Shown here piece by piece: positions 33,376 through 41,344 of a stretch of DNA of 64,000 nt. The DNA is taken from contig CAJURU010000005.1 of assembly GCA_910588845.1 (NCBI GenBank), forward strand, positions 102,637-166,636, read 5' to 3'. The stretch comes from an uncultured Lachnospiraceae bacterium. Lineage in GTDB: Bacteria > Bacillota > Clostridia > Lachnospirales > Lachnospiraceae. Below the pieces are notes generated by a model. It saw nothing but the letters and a program-made list of their open reading frames with translations, did no database searches and was not told where the DNA came from. Every line of letters begins with the position of its first letter. Within the stretch, counting starts at the first letter, position 1. A program made the translations under genes and the position numbers.

Positions 33376-34044
33376 ATGGGATTTTTCCGGCAGATAAAAG
33401 AAGAATACGAGGTAATCAGGGAAAGGGATCCGGCAATTAAGTCTCCTATGGAGGTATTGCTTTATCCAAGTTTCCGGGTGATGCTCAGTTACCGCAAGGC
33501 GCATAAGAAATATCTCAAAGGCCATTATTTCTGGGCGCGCAAGATTTCGCAGAAAGCTGCGCGAAAGACAGGCATAGAGATTCATCCGGGGGCAGTAATT
33601 GGCAAAGGTTTTTTTATCGACCATGGAAGCGGTGTGATTATCGGAGAGACGACAATTATTGGAGATAATGTGACGCTTTATCAGGGCGTTACTTTGGGTG
33701 GAACCGGCAAGGAGAGCGGCAAGCGGCATCCGACGCTCTGTGATAATGTGATGGTGAGCGCGGGGGCGAAGGTCATCGGTTCTTTTACCGTTGGCGAGAA
33801 TAGCAAGATAGGGGCGGGAAGCGTGGTATTAGAGGAAGTTCCGCCGAACTGCACGGTGGTAGGCGTGCCGGGGAGAATAGTCAAGAGAGACAATATCAAG
33901 GTGCCCAGAAGTGATATGGATCAGGTGCATCTGCCCGACCCGGTCATGGAAGATATCATGGTATTGCAACATGAAAACTCGGCGCTGTGCAATAAGATTA
34001 TAGATTTAGAGAAAGAAATCAAAGAGCTGCGCTGTAGAGATTAA
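33376..34044 (+). CDS. cysE: serine O-acetyltransferase
   Basis: 222-aa left-handed beta-helix acetyltransferase making O-acetylserine for cysteine synthesis. EIHPGAVIGKGFFIDHGSG and IGDNVTLYQGVTLGGTGKE are the hexapeptide-repeat core with the catalytic His; a short helical N-terminal domain (FRQIKEEYEVIRERDPAIKS) and a predicted coiled-coil end are present. The ATG at 33376 is chosen because the family starts here. It precedes cysS, a common Firmicutes order. Confidence 0.93.
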   Translation: MGFFRQIKEEYEVIRERDPAIKSPMEVLLYPSFRVMLSYRKAHKKYLKGHYFWARKISQKAARKTGIEIHPGAVIGKGFFIDHGSGVIIGETTIIGDNVTLYQGVTLGGTGKESGKRHPTLCDNVMVSAGAKVIGSFTVGENSKIGAGSVVLEEVPPNCTVVGVPGRIVKRDNIKVPRSDMDQVHLPDPVMEDIMVLQHENSALCNKIIDLEKEIKELRCRD

Positions 34045-34276
34045 GTGCATGAAACTCGCCGACTACTAAGCTCGAACGTGAGTGACGTTCGTTCTCACTA
34101 AGGGCGTCGGCATGTATCGCACGTAAGACGCCAGAGAGAGCTCTGCCGTCTAAGTGCTCGTAACTCGCCGACTACTAAGCTCGAACGTGAGTGACGTTCG
34201 TTCTCACTAAGGGCGTCGGCATGTATCGCACGTAAGACGCCAGAGAGAGCTCTGCCGTCTAAGTGCTCGTAACTAG
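34043..34276 (+). repeat. 109-bp tandem repeat, 2.1 copies, before cysS
   Basis: Unit starts at 34043, 34152 and 34261 (last partial, ending where AACTAGGAGG begins). Copies 1 and 2 differ only in the first dozen bases. Each unit contains the hairpins GAACGT-GAGTG-ACGTTC and GGCGTC...GACGCC and the short palindrome AGAGCTCT. Confidence 0.9.
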
Positions 34277-34286
34277 GAGGAAAAAT

Positions 34287-35693
34287 ATGAAAGTATACAA
34301 TACACTGAGCAGGAAAAAAGAAGATTTTGTGCCTTTGGAGGAAGGGAAAGTTAAAATGTATGTCTGCGGCCCTACCGTATACAATCTGATTCATATCGGA
34401 AACGCCCGTCCTATGATGGTTTTTGACACGGTGCGCAGGTATATGGAATACAAAGGTTATGAAGTAAATTATGTGTCAAATTTCACGGATGTGGACGACA
34501 AGATTATTAAGAAAGCCGTGGAGGAGGGAGTTTCCGCGCAGGAAATTTCCCAGCGTTATATTGAAGAGTGCAAAAAAGACATGGCGGACATGAATGTGAA
34601 ACCTGCTACGGTGCATCCGCTGGCGACGCAGGAAATTGACGGCATGTTAGAGATGATTTCTACTTTGATTGAGAAAGGGTTTGCCTACGCGGTAGCGGAC
34701 GGAACCGTTTATTTCCGCACCAGGAAGTTTGAAGAATACGGCAAGCTGTCTCACAAGAATCTGGATGATTTGCAGGCCGGTCACCGGGACATTAAGGTGA
34801 CGGGAGAGGATAAGGAAGATTCTCTTGATTTTGTGTTGTGGAAGCCCAAAAAAGAAGGGGAGCCATACTGGGAATCTCCCTGGTGCAAAGGCAGGCCGGG
34901 ATGGCATATTGAGTGCTCCGTTATGGCCAAAAAATATCTGGGTGAGGAGATTGATATCCATGCGGGCGGCGAGGATTTGATTTTTCCGCACCATGAAAAT
35001 GAGATTGCCCAAAGCGAAGCATGCAACGGTAAAATATTTGCCAAATACTGGATTCACAATGGATTTTTAAATATAGATAATAAAAAAATGTCAAAATCCG
35101 AGGGAAACTTTTTTACTGTGCGGGAAATCAAGGACAAATATGATTTGCAAGTGTTGCGCTTTTTTATGCTCAGTGCACACTACAGGAGCCCCCTCAATTT
35201 CAGCGCGGACTTAATGGAAGCGGCGAAAAACGGTTTGGAGCGAATTTTGAATGCAGCGGAAAATCTGCGTCATTTACAGGAGAATGCAGCGAAGCAATCT
35301 ATGACGGAAGCGGAAAGGGAACTTTGGCAGGGCAGCGATAGTTTTGTGGAGAAATTTGAGAAATCCATGGAGGATGATTTCAACACGGCGGATGCGGTTT
35401 CGGCAGTTTTTGAGCTTGTGAAATACTGCAATACGAATGTGGGCGAGGCAAGTTCAGGCGAATTAGCGGGCAAGCTGTACCAGCGGATGGAAGCGCTTTG
35501 CGACGTCTTAGGAATCATTCTTGCCAAAGAGCAGGAGATGCTGGACGAAGAGATTGAAAATCTCATTGCGGAGCGTCAGGCGGCGAGAAAAGAGAAGAAT
35601 TTCACCCGCGCTGATGAGATACGCGCAATTCTGTCAGAAAAAGGTATTATCTTAGAAGACACCAGAGAAGGAGTAAAATGGAAAAGGGCATAA
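34287..35693 (+). CDS. cysS: cysteinyl-tRNA synthetase
   Basis: 468-aa class I synthetase. MYVCGPTVYNLIHIGNARP carries the first zinc Cys and the HIGH-type motif; KKMSKSEGNF is the KMSKS motif, and IECSVMAKKYLG with the GGEDLIFPHHENE stretch give further zinc ligands. The ATG at 34287 follows AGGAGG. The leader is the 109-bp tandem repeat; no T-box consensus was seen. Its end overlaps mrnC by 16 nt. Confidence 0.96.
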   Translation: MKVYNTLSRKKEDFVPLEEGKVKMYVCGPTVYNLIHIGNARPMMVFDTVRRYMEYKGYEVNYVSNFTDVDDKIIKKAVEEGVSAQEISQRYIEECKKDMADMNVKPATVHPLATQEIDGMLEMISTLIEKGFAYAVADGTVYFRTRKFEEYGKLSHKNLDDLQAGHRDIKVTGEDKEDSLDFVLWKPKKEGEPYWESPWCKGRPGWHIECSVMAKKYLGEEIDIHAGGEDLIFPHHENEIAQSEACNGKIFAKYWIHNGFLNIDNKKMSKSEGNFFTVREIKDKYDLQVLRFFMLSAHYRSPLNFSADLMEAAKNGLERILNAAENLRHLQENAAKQSMTEAERELWQGSDSFVEKFEKSMEDDFNTADAVSAVFELVKYCNTNVGEASSGELAGKLYQRMEALCDVLGIILAKEQEMLDEEIENLIAERQAARKEKNFTRADEIRAILSEKGIILEDTREGVKWKRA

Positions 35694-36139
35694 ATTCTTA
35701 CATTTTAGAGAAATTTGCTATTGAGCCCAAAGATGTCCGCAGCTATTCACCGCTGACCTTGGCCTATATTGGGGACGGCGTATACGATCTGATTATTCGC
35801 ACTATGGTAGTGGGGCAAGGGAATACGCGCGTGAATGAGATGAATCGCCGCACCAGCGAGATTGTCAAGGCACACGCCCAATCCGAACTGATTGGCAGGC
35901 TTATGCCGGAGTTGACGGAAGAGGAACTTGCGGTATACAAGCGCGGCAGAAACGCCAAGTCTGCCACTGTAGCAAAGAATGCCACGGTGGTGGATTACCG
36001 CAGAGCTACGGGGTTAGAGGCTTTGATTGGCTATCTGTATCTGCAAGATCGGACAGAACGGATGATGGAGTTGATTTTAATGGGGCTTGCTGAAAACGGG
36101 AAAGGAGAAGAGGATGCGCTACGAGGAGTTGACGATTGA
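35678..36139 (+). CDS. mrnC: Mini-ribonuclease III
   Basis: 153 aa, a lone RNase III catalytic domain without a double-strand RNA-binding domain, which matures 23S rRNA in Firmicutes. LTLAYIGDGVYDLIIR holds the catalytic acidic residue, GRNAKSATVAKNATVVDYRRATGLEALIG contains the second motif. It overlaps cysS by 16 nt and rlmB by 26 nt, indicating tight coupling. Confidence 0.93.
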   Translation: MEKGINSYILEKFAIEPKDVRSYSPLTLAYIGDGVYDLIIRTMVVGQGNTRVNEMNRRTSEIVKAHAQSELIGRLMPELTEEELAVYKRGRNAKSATVAKNATVVDYRRATGLEALIGYLYLQDRTERMMELILMGLAENGKGEEDALRGVDD

Positions 36140-36854
36140 GGGAAGGAATGCAGTTTTGGAGGCGTTTCGTTCCGGGAAAACGATAGACAGGCTGTTTGTG
36201 TTAAAGGGGTGCCAAGATGGTCCTGTAAGGACAATTATCCGCGAAGCACAAAAGCATGACACGATTCTCAGTTATGTGGAGCGGGAGCGGCTGGATCAGC
36301 TGTCCGAGACAAAGAAGCATCAAGGCGTGATTGCTTATGCAGCAGCCTACGAGTATGCTCAGGTGGAGGACATGCTGAAAGCAGCGAAAGAAAAAGAGGA
36401 AGCGCCGTTTCTAATCCTGCTTGACAATATTGAAGACCCGCATAATTTGGGCGCTATCATCCGTACGGCGAATGTTGTCGGCGCGCATGGCGTAATTATT
36501 CCCAAGCGCAGGGCAGTGGGATTGACGGCGACTGTGGCAAAAGCGTCGGCAGGCGCGTTGAATTACACGCCGGTGGCAAAGGTGACAAATCTCACCCAGA
36601 CAATCAAAGAACTGAAAGAGCAAGGCATCTGGTTTGTCTGTGCAGACATGGACGGCGCGCCTATGTATGAGCTGGACCTGAAAGGACCTATCGGTCTGGT
36701 AATTGGCAGTGAAGGAGAGGGGGTTGGCAAGCTGGTAAAGGAAAACTGTGATTTTAATGCAGCTATTCCCATGGCGGGGAACATTGATTCCTTGAACGTC
36801 TCCGTGGCGGCGGGCGTGCTGGCCTACGAAATTGTGAGACAGAGAATGCAGTGA
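36114..36854 (+). CDS. rlmB: 23S rRNA (guanosine-2'-O)-methyltransferase RlmB/TrmH family
   Basis: 246-aa SPOUT methyltransferase. An N-terminal substrate-binding region (IEGRNAVLEAFRSGKTIDRLFV) precedes the trefoil-knot domain with NIEDPHNLGAIIRTAN, GLVIGSEGEGVG and IPMAGNIDSLNVSVAAG. AGAAGAGG precedes the ATG at 36114. It sits between mrnC and sigH as usual; the yacP gene often found here is absent. Confidence 0.93.
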   Translation: MRYEELTIEGRNAVLEAFRSGKTIDRLFVLKGCQDGPVRTIIREAQKHDTILSYVERERLDQLSETKKHQGVIAYAAAYEYAQVEDMLKAAKEKEEAPFLILLDNIEDPHNLGAIIRTANVVGAHGVIIPKRRAVGLTATVAKASAGALNYTPVAKVTNLTQTIKELKEQGIWFVCADMDGAPMYELDLKGPIGLVIGSEGEGVGKLVKENCDFNAAIPMAGNIDSLNVSVAAGVLAYEIVRQRMQ

Positions 36855-36864
36855 GGGGAAAGAA

Positions 36865-37467
36865 GTGCTAAGAGAGAACGATTACAGGAATCAGACGGAT
36901 GAAGCGTTAATTGGCGAGCTGCGCAGCGGTAGGGAAGAAATTACTGATTATATCATGGAAAAATATAAGAATCTGGTGCGCAAACGGGCCAACGCCATGT
37001 TTCTGATTGGCGGGGACACGGACGATCTGATTCAGGAGGGGATGATTGGACTGTTCAAGGCAATCCGGGATTTTAAGGCGGACAAGGACGCTTCTTTTTA
37101 CCATTTTGCAGATCTCTGTATTACCAGGCAGATATACCATGCGGTAGAGGCTTCCCAGAGGAAGAAGCATCTGCCGTTAAATTCCTATATCTCGTTGAAT
37201 ACACAAATGGGGCGGGAAGGGGAGGACACTTTCCTGGATGTGTTGGAATCTTTTGAAAATGCCAATCCAGAACAGCTTGTCATTGAGCGGGAGGATTCGC
37301 GGGCTATCAAAGAAAAACTCAGAAATGATCTCAGCCGATTTGAACGGCAGGTTGTGCAGCTCTATCTTCAAGGCCTGAGTTACCGCCAGATTGCGCAACA
37401 GCTGGGGAAGGAGCCCAAGTCAATTGACAATGCTTTGCAGCGTATCCGCGGGAAGATTAAAATGTAA
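36865..37467 (+). CDS. sigH: RNA polymerase sigma factor SigH (early sporulation)
   Basis: 200-aa sigma-70-type factor. Region 2 is DTDDLIQEGMIGLFKAIRDF with ITRQIYHAVEASQRKKH, and region 4 is LSRFERQVVQLYLQGLSYRQIAQQLGKEPKSIDNALQRIRGKIK. Length, sequence and place after rlmB fit SigH, which starts sporulation gene expression; it is part of the evidence that the host sporulates. The start is GTG with GGGGAAAG upstream, only 10 bp after rlmB. Confidence 0.92.
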   Translation: MLRENDYRNQTDEALIGELRSGREEITDYIMEKYKNLVRKRANAMFLIGGDTDDLIQEGMIGLFKAIRDFKADKDASFYHFADLCITRQIYHAVEASQRKKHLPLNSYISLNTQMGREGEDTFLDVLESFENANPEQLVIEREDSRAIKEKLRNDLSRFERQVVQLYLQGLSYRQIAQQLGKEPKSIDNALQRIRGKIKM

Positions 37468-37475
37468 AGAAATGG

Positions 37476-37504
37476 TTGACAAACCTGGTTTTGCTAGGTA
37501 TAAT
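37476..37504 (+). promoter_or_regulatory. consensus sigma-A promoter for yceD-rpmF
   Basis: TTGACA (37476-37481), 17-nt spacer, TATAAT (37499-37504), a perfect match to consensus. Confidence 0.88.
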
Positions 37505-37530
37505 ATATCAAGTGTGGATAGGAGACTGTG

Positions 37531-38052
37531 ATGAAGATAGAGTTAGCAGATATTATTTCCAGTGAGGATAAGGAAGTGACGAAGCAGGCGGCAATTGAAT
37601 TGACGGCTTTTGATTCTAAGCTGGGGCAGTTTCCGATTGTAAAAAGCACGCCTTTTGTACTGACGTTCGCCAACGAGAATAATAAGCGCCTGCTTATTCG
37701 TGGGGAGACGGAAGTTACAATTGCGATTCCGTGCGGCCGCTGTCTGGAAGAGGTAGACAGGATATTTTCCCTAAAGATTGAGAAGGAATTTGACCTTACT
37801 GCAAGCGATGGGGAACAGAGCATGGAAGAATCAAATTTTATGGCAGGAACGAATCTGGATGTAGATCAACTTATTTTTGGAGAGATTTTGGTGAGTTGGC
37901 CCATGAAGGTTCTGTGCAGAGAGGATTGCAAAGGCATCTGTAAGCGATGCGGCGCCAATCTGAATCTGGCAGAATGTCAGTGCCAGAAAACAGAGCTGGA
38001 TCCAAGAATGGCAGCAATCCAGGATATTTTTAACCAATTTAAGGAGGTGTGA
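37531..38052 (+). CDS. DUF177/YceD family protein
   Basis: 173 aa. IPCGRCLEEVDRIFSLKIEKEF and the later CREDCKGICKRCGANLNLAECQC are the conserved blocks; the second binds metal through several Cys. Members are linked to 23S rRNA accumulation and are nearly always next to rpmF, as here (2 bp apart). GGAG precedes the start; ATG at 37531 follows a GTG. Confidence 0.88.
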   Translation: MKIELADIISSEDKEVTKQAAIELTAFDSKLGQFPIVKSTPFVLTFANENNKRLLIRGETEVTIAIPCGRCLEEVDRIFSLKIEKEFDLTASDGEQSMEESNFMAGTNLDVDQLIFGEILVSWPMKVLCREDCKGICKRCGANLNLAECQCQKTELDPRMAAIQDIFNQFKEV

Positions 38053-38054
38053 TC

Positions 38055-38234
38055 ATGTCTATCTGTCCGAAAAATAAATCTTCTAAGTCGAGAAGAGACA
38101 AGAGAAGGGCAAACTGGAAGATGTCTGTCCCGAACTTAGTGAAGTGCAGCAAATGTGGGGAGCTTATGATGCCTCATAGAGTTTGCAAGAGCTGCGGAAG
38201 CTATAACAAAAAAGAGATTATCCCTCAGGATTAA
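38055..38234 (+). CDS. rpmF: 50S ribosomal protein L32
   Basis: 59 aa. MSICPKNKSSKSRRDKRRA is the basic N-terminus; two CxxC pairs (CSKCG and CKSCG) form the zinc ribbon. Perfect AAGGAGG before the ATG. A terminator follows, ending the yceD-rpmF unit. Confidence 0.97.
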   Translation: MSICPKNKSSKSRRDKRRANWKMSVPNLVKCSKCGELMMPHRVCKSCGSYNKKEIIPQD

Positions 38235-38242
38235 TCAGCAAG

Positions 38243-38269
38243 GCCTCTCCGGATTGGAGGGGTTTTTTG
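38243..38269 (+). terminator. terminator after rpmF
   Basis: CCTCTCC-GGATT-GGAGGGG followed by T6. Confidence 0.85.
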
Positions 38270-38345
38270 TATTATAAGCAGGTACTGGGGATTTCTTTGG
38301 ATATAAAAGTCGTGCGTACATTAGATTGTAAGAAAGGAAAAACAG

Positions 38346-38999
38346 ATGCGATTATTTAATTACGATGGCGGAGTTATGAGATCCATTTCCAAATTTACAG
38401 ACTGTATTACGTTAAGCCTGCTGTTTCTTGTGAGCTGTCTGCCTGTTTTTACGATAGGGACGGCGATGACAGCGATGTACCATACGGCGAATAAAGTTTT
38501 GCGCCATGATAGAGGGTACGTGTTCCGGGATTATATAGAATCTTTCCGAGAGAATTTTAAGCAGACAACGCCGGTATGGCTGATTGCGCTTGCCCTGGGA
38601 ATCCTTTTGGGGGCAGACGGCGCAATTATCAGCTTTTATGCGCGCAAGGGGCGGATGCCGGCTGAGTTGGGAATTGTGTTTCTGGTGGGCATGGCAGTGT
38701 GGTTTGTCTGGATTTCCTATCTCTTTCCTTATATGGCGCGTTTTGAGAACACAAGAAAACGGTCTATGAAAAATGCCATTCTTTTTGCAACGGTACATTT
38801 TCCAATGACGGTTCTGCTGCTCGCGCTAGCGGCAGGAACAGGGTTTTTAATGTATATATTTCCCTTCCTGGTTATCATGCTTCCGGCAATCTACAGTTGG
38901 GTTCAGAGTTTTGTACTGGAATGGATTTTTCGCAAATATATGACGGAAGAGGAGCGCAGGCTGGAAGATGAGAAGAATCGCAAGGCGTTTGACGATTAG
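38346..38999 (+). CDS. DUF624/YesL-family membrane protein
   Basis: 217 aa with about five hydrophobic segments. The start MRLFNYDGGVMRSISKFTDCI, followed by LVSCLPVFTIGTAMTAMYH, is characteristic of the YesL family, often associated with sugar transport operons; function unknown. GAAAGGA precedes the ATG. It separates rpmF from plsX, which are normally neighbours. Confidence 0.82.
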   Translation: MRLFNYDGGVMRSISKFTDCITLSLLFLVSCLPVFTIGTAMTAMYHTANKVLRHDRGYVFRDYIESFRENFKQTTPVWLIALALGILLGADGAIISFYARKGRMPAELGIVFLVGMAVWFVWISYLFPYMARFENTRKRSMKNAILFATVHFPMTVLLLALAAGTGFLMYIFPFLVIMLPAIYSWVQSFVLEWIFRKYMTEEERRLEDEKNRKAFDD

Positions 39000-39088
39000 T
39001 GCGGCTGCCCCCTTTTGGCATACAGAATCAAGTTGTGAATGAGCCGTCGCCTGTCATTCTGTTCTGCAACGCCATTTCAGAGGAGTTG

Positions 39089-39117
39089 TTGACTTCTCTG
39101 ATTACTTATAGTATATT
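39089..39117 (+). promoter_or_regulatory. sigma-A promoter of plsX
   Basis: TTGACT (39089-39094), 17-nt spacer, TATATT (39112-39117). No FapR-type operator was recognised. Confidence 0.6.
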
Positions 39118-39208
39118 CTTAGGGAGGCATTAGCAAAATAAGGAAAACGCCTTGCAAGCCGCAGGCAGACAAGCCTTTTCTTATACTATGCCATAAGGAG
39201 GAAGTTGC

Positions 39209-40225
39209 ATGGAGGAAATGATAAGAGTAGCAGTAGACGCTATGGGCGGCGATCATGCCCCCGTGGAAATTGTAAAAGGGGCGATTGATGCTGTTACGCT
39301 GCGCCAGGATATCAAGGTATACTTGATTGGCAGGCAGGAAGCTGTAGACAAAGAATTAAAAGCGCTTTCCTATCAGGGTACCCAGATTGAGGTTGTTCAT
39401 GCCCCGGAAGTGATTGAGACTGCGGAGCCTCCAGTACTGGCAATCCGCAAGAAGAAGCAGTCGTCTATTGTAGTCGGCATGAATATGGTGAAGGAGCAGA
39501 AAGCAGATGCGTTTGTGTCCGCAGGAAGTTCCGGCGCCGTATTGGTAGGAGGACAAATCATTGTCGGCAGGATAAAGGGAGTAGAGCGTCCGCCGTTGGC
39601 GCCGTTGATACCTACCCGGAAGGGTGTTTCTCTGCTTGTCGACTGTGGAGCAAATGTCGACGCCAGGTCTTCACATTTGGTGCAGTTTGCCAAGATGGGC
39701 TCTATTTATATGGAAAACGTGCTGGGTATTGATAATCCCAGGGTTGCCATTGTTAATATTGGCGCCGAGGAGGAAAAGGGCAATGCGCTGGTGAAAGAAA
39801 CGTTTCCACTTTTAAAGAGTTGCCCTGATATCAATTTTGTGGGCAGCATCGAGGCGCGTGATATTCCAAATGGCGAGGCAGATGTGATTGTCTGCGAGGC
39901 GTTTGTGGGAAATGTAATCCTCAAGCTGTATGAGGGCGTAGGCGCAACATTAATCAGCATGGTTAAGGAAGGTATGATGGGAACGCTGCGAAGCAAAATG
40001 GGGGCGCTTCTGGTGAAGCCAGCGTTGAAGAAAACGTTGAAATCGTTTGATGCCAGCGAATATGGCGGCGCGCCGCTTCTCGGGCTCAAAGGTCTTGTTG
40101 TCAAGACGCACGGAAGTTCTAAGGCAAAGGAGGTAACAAATTCCATCATTCAGTGTGTTACCTTCAAAGAACAGGAAATTAATGAGAAAATCAAAAGGAA
40201 TATTGGAGGAAGTCATGGAATTTGA
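39209..40225 (+). CDS. plsX: phosphate acyltransferase PlsX
   Basis: 338 aa. It makes acyl-phosphate from acyl-ACP for phospholipid synthesis. RVAVDAMGGDHAPVEIVKGA is the diagnostic start; GANVDARSSHLVQFAKMGS and GGAPLLGLKGLVVKTHGSS are typical. AAGGAGG lies 7 nt before the ATG. It overlaps acpP by 11 nt. Confidence 0.95.
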   Translation: MEEMIRVAVDAMGGDHAPVEIVKGAIDAVTLRQDIKVYLIGRQEAVDKELKALSYQGTQIEVVHAPEVIETAEPPVLAIRKKKQSSIVVGMNMVKEQKADAFVSAGSSGAVLVGGQIIVGRIKGVERPPLAPLIPTRKGVSLLVDCGANVDARSSHLVQFAKMGSIYMENVLGIDNPRVAIVNIGAEEEKGNALVKETFPLLKSCPDINFVGSIEARDIPNGEADVIVCEAFVGNVILKLYEGVGATLISMVKEGMMGTLRSKMGALLVKPALKKTLKSFDASEYGGAPLLGLKGLVVKTHGSSKAKEVTNSIIQCVTFKEQEINEKIKRNIGGSHGI

Positions 40226-40445
40226 AAAGATTAAGAAAATCATTTCTGAAGTATTGAATGTCGATGTAGAGGAAATCACAATGGAGACTACGTTCGTAGA
40301 TGATCTGGGAGCAGATTCTCTGGATATTTTTCAGATTATCATGGGGCTGGAAGAAGAGTTCGATATTGAGATTGCCAATGAGGAAGCAGAGAAGATTGTG
40401 ACCGTAGGCGATGCGGTGGAACAGATTAAGGAAGCTGTCAATTAG
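40215..40445 (+). CDS. acpP: acyl carrier protein
   Basis: 76 aa, acidic four-helix protein. Phosphopantetheine attaches to Ser35 in LGADSLDIFQ. The start overlaps plsX and has GGAGG upstream. Neighbouring plsX uses acyl-ACP as substrate. Confidence 0.96.
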   Translation: MEFEKIKKIISEVLNVDVEEITMETTFVDDLGADSLDIFQIIMGLEEEFDIEIANEEAEKIVTVGDAVEQIKEAVN

Positions 40446-40477
40446 TGGCGACATTAGTTTTGATAAGAAATTAGGGT

Positions 40478-40510
40478 GCCTGGAAGAAATTGCTAAAATT
40501 TCTCCCGGGC
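40478..40510 (+). promoter_or_regulatory. 14-bp RNA stem between acpP and rnc
   Basis: GCCTGGAAGAAATT (40478-40491) pairs with AATTTCTCCCGGGC (40497-40510), one wobble and one mismatch, 5-nt loop. No T-run follows, so it is more likely a processing or stability element than a terminator. Confidence 0.6.
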
Positions 40511-40589
40511 TATCCTTGTCATATAAGAAACTTATGTTTCCTGTATATATTCAGTCACCTAATGTATTCAGCGATTGAAAGGAAAGTTT

Positions 40590-41279
40590 ATGAATTTACA
40601 GAGAGAATTTGAAGAGAGGATTGGCTATCAATTTCAAGATAAGAAGCTGCTCGCGCAGGCATTGACCCACAGTTCTTATGCCAACGAATGCCATACGGGC
40701 AGATTGTCCGACAATGAAAGGCTGGAATTTTTGGGCGACGCCGTGTTAGAGCTTGTTTCCAGTGAATTTCTTTTTAAGAGTTTCCCGGAGGAGACGGAGG
40801 GCGAGATGACAAGGCTTCGCGCCAGTATGGTATGTGAGCAGACGCTGTCGTTCTGTACGAGGGGGCTTGATCTCGGCAGATATCTGCGGCTGGGCAAGGG
40901 TGAGGAGCAGACAGGCGGCAGAAAACGCGCTTCTGTTTTATCGGATGCTCTGGAGGCTGTGATTGGGGCAATTTATCTGGACGGTGGTTTTGCTAATGCA
41001 AAAGAGTTTATTTTGAAGTACATTTTAAACGACCTGGAACACAAGAAGCTCTTTTTTGATAGCAAGACTATCTTACAGGAGGTTGTGCAGGGAAATTTTA
41101 GCGAAGAGCTGCATTATCGGATGCTGCGCGAGGAAGGTCCCGACCACAACAAACGGTTTATAATGGAAGCGATGATTGGCGATACCGCCTATGGACAGGG
41201 AGAAGGAAGGACCAAAAAGGCTGCGGAGCAGGAGGCCGCGTATCAGACGTTGCTGCGCTTAAAGCAACAAGGGCTCTAG
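40590..41279 (+). CDS. rnc: ribonuclease III
   Basis: 229 aa. The catalytic domain has NERLEFLGDAVLELVSSEFL and the second acidic site in LSDALEAVIGAIYLDGG; the C-terminal double-strand RNA-binding domain contains GEGRTKKAAEQEAAYQTLL. It cleaves double-stranded RNA in rRNA processing. AAAGGAAAG precedes the ATG. Strong hairpins lie on both sides of the gene. Confidence 0.96.
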   Translation: MNLQREFEERIGYQFQDKKLLAQALTHSSYANECHTGRLSDNERLEFLGDAVLELVSSEFLFKSFPEETEGEMTRLRASMVCEQTLSFCTRGLDLGRYLRLGKGEEQTGGRKRASVLSDALEAVIGAIYLDGGFANAKEFILKYILNDLEHKKLFFDSKTILQEVVQGNFSEELHYRMLREEGPDHNKRFIMEAMIGDTAYGQGEGRTKKAAEQEAAYQTLLRLKQQGL

Positions 41280-41324
41280 GTACAATGAAGATGAAATAGC
41301 AGATATTTTTCATTTTCGTTGTAC
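41280..41324 (+). promoter_or_regulatory. 17-bp fully paired RNA stem between rnc and smc
   Basis: GTACAATGAAGATGAAA (41280-41296) pairs over its full length with TTTCATTTTCGTTGTAC (41308-41324), with two G-U wobbles, around an 11-nt loop. The following bases are not T-rich and lead directly to the smc ribosome-binding site. Confidence 0.7.
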
Positions 41325-41344
41325 TAAGTTGATGGAGGAAATAC

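Noticed and set aside
34043..34276. CRISPR array
   Set aside because: The repeated unit is 109 bp, contiguous without spacers, and only about two copies; no cas genes.
34043..34286. T-box riboswitch before cysS
   Set aside because: No T-box consensus (AGGGUGGNACCGCG-like) and no antiterminator/terminator pair; the leader is a tandem repeat instead.
39000..39208. FapR operator before plsX
   Set aside because: No sequence close to the FapR consensus was found; only a sigma-A type promoter and a weak, bulged hairpin at about 39137-39193.
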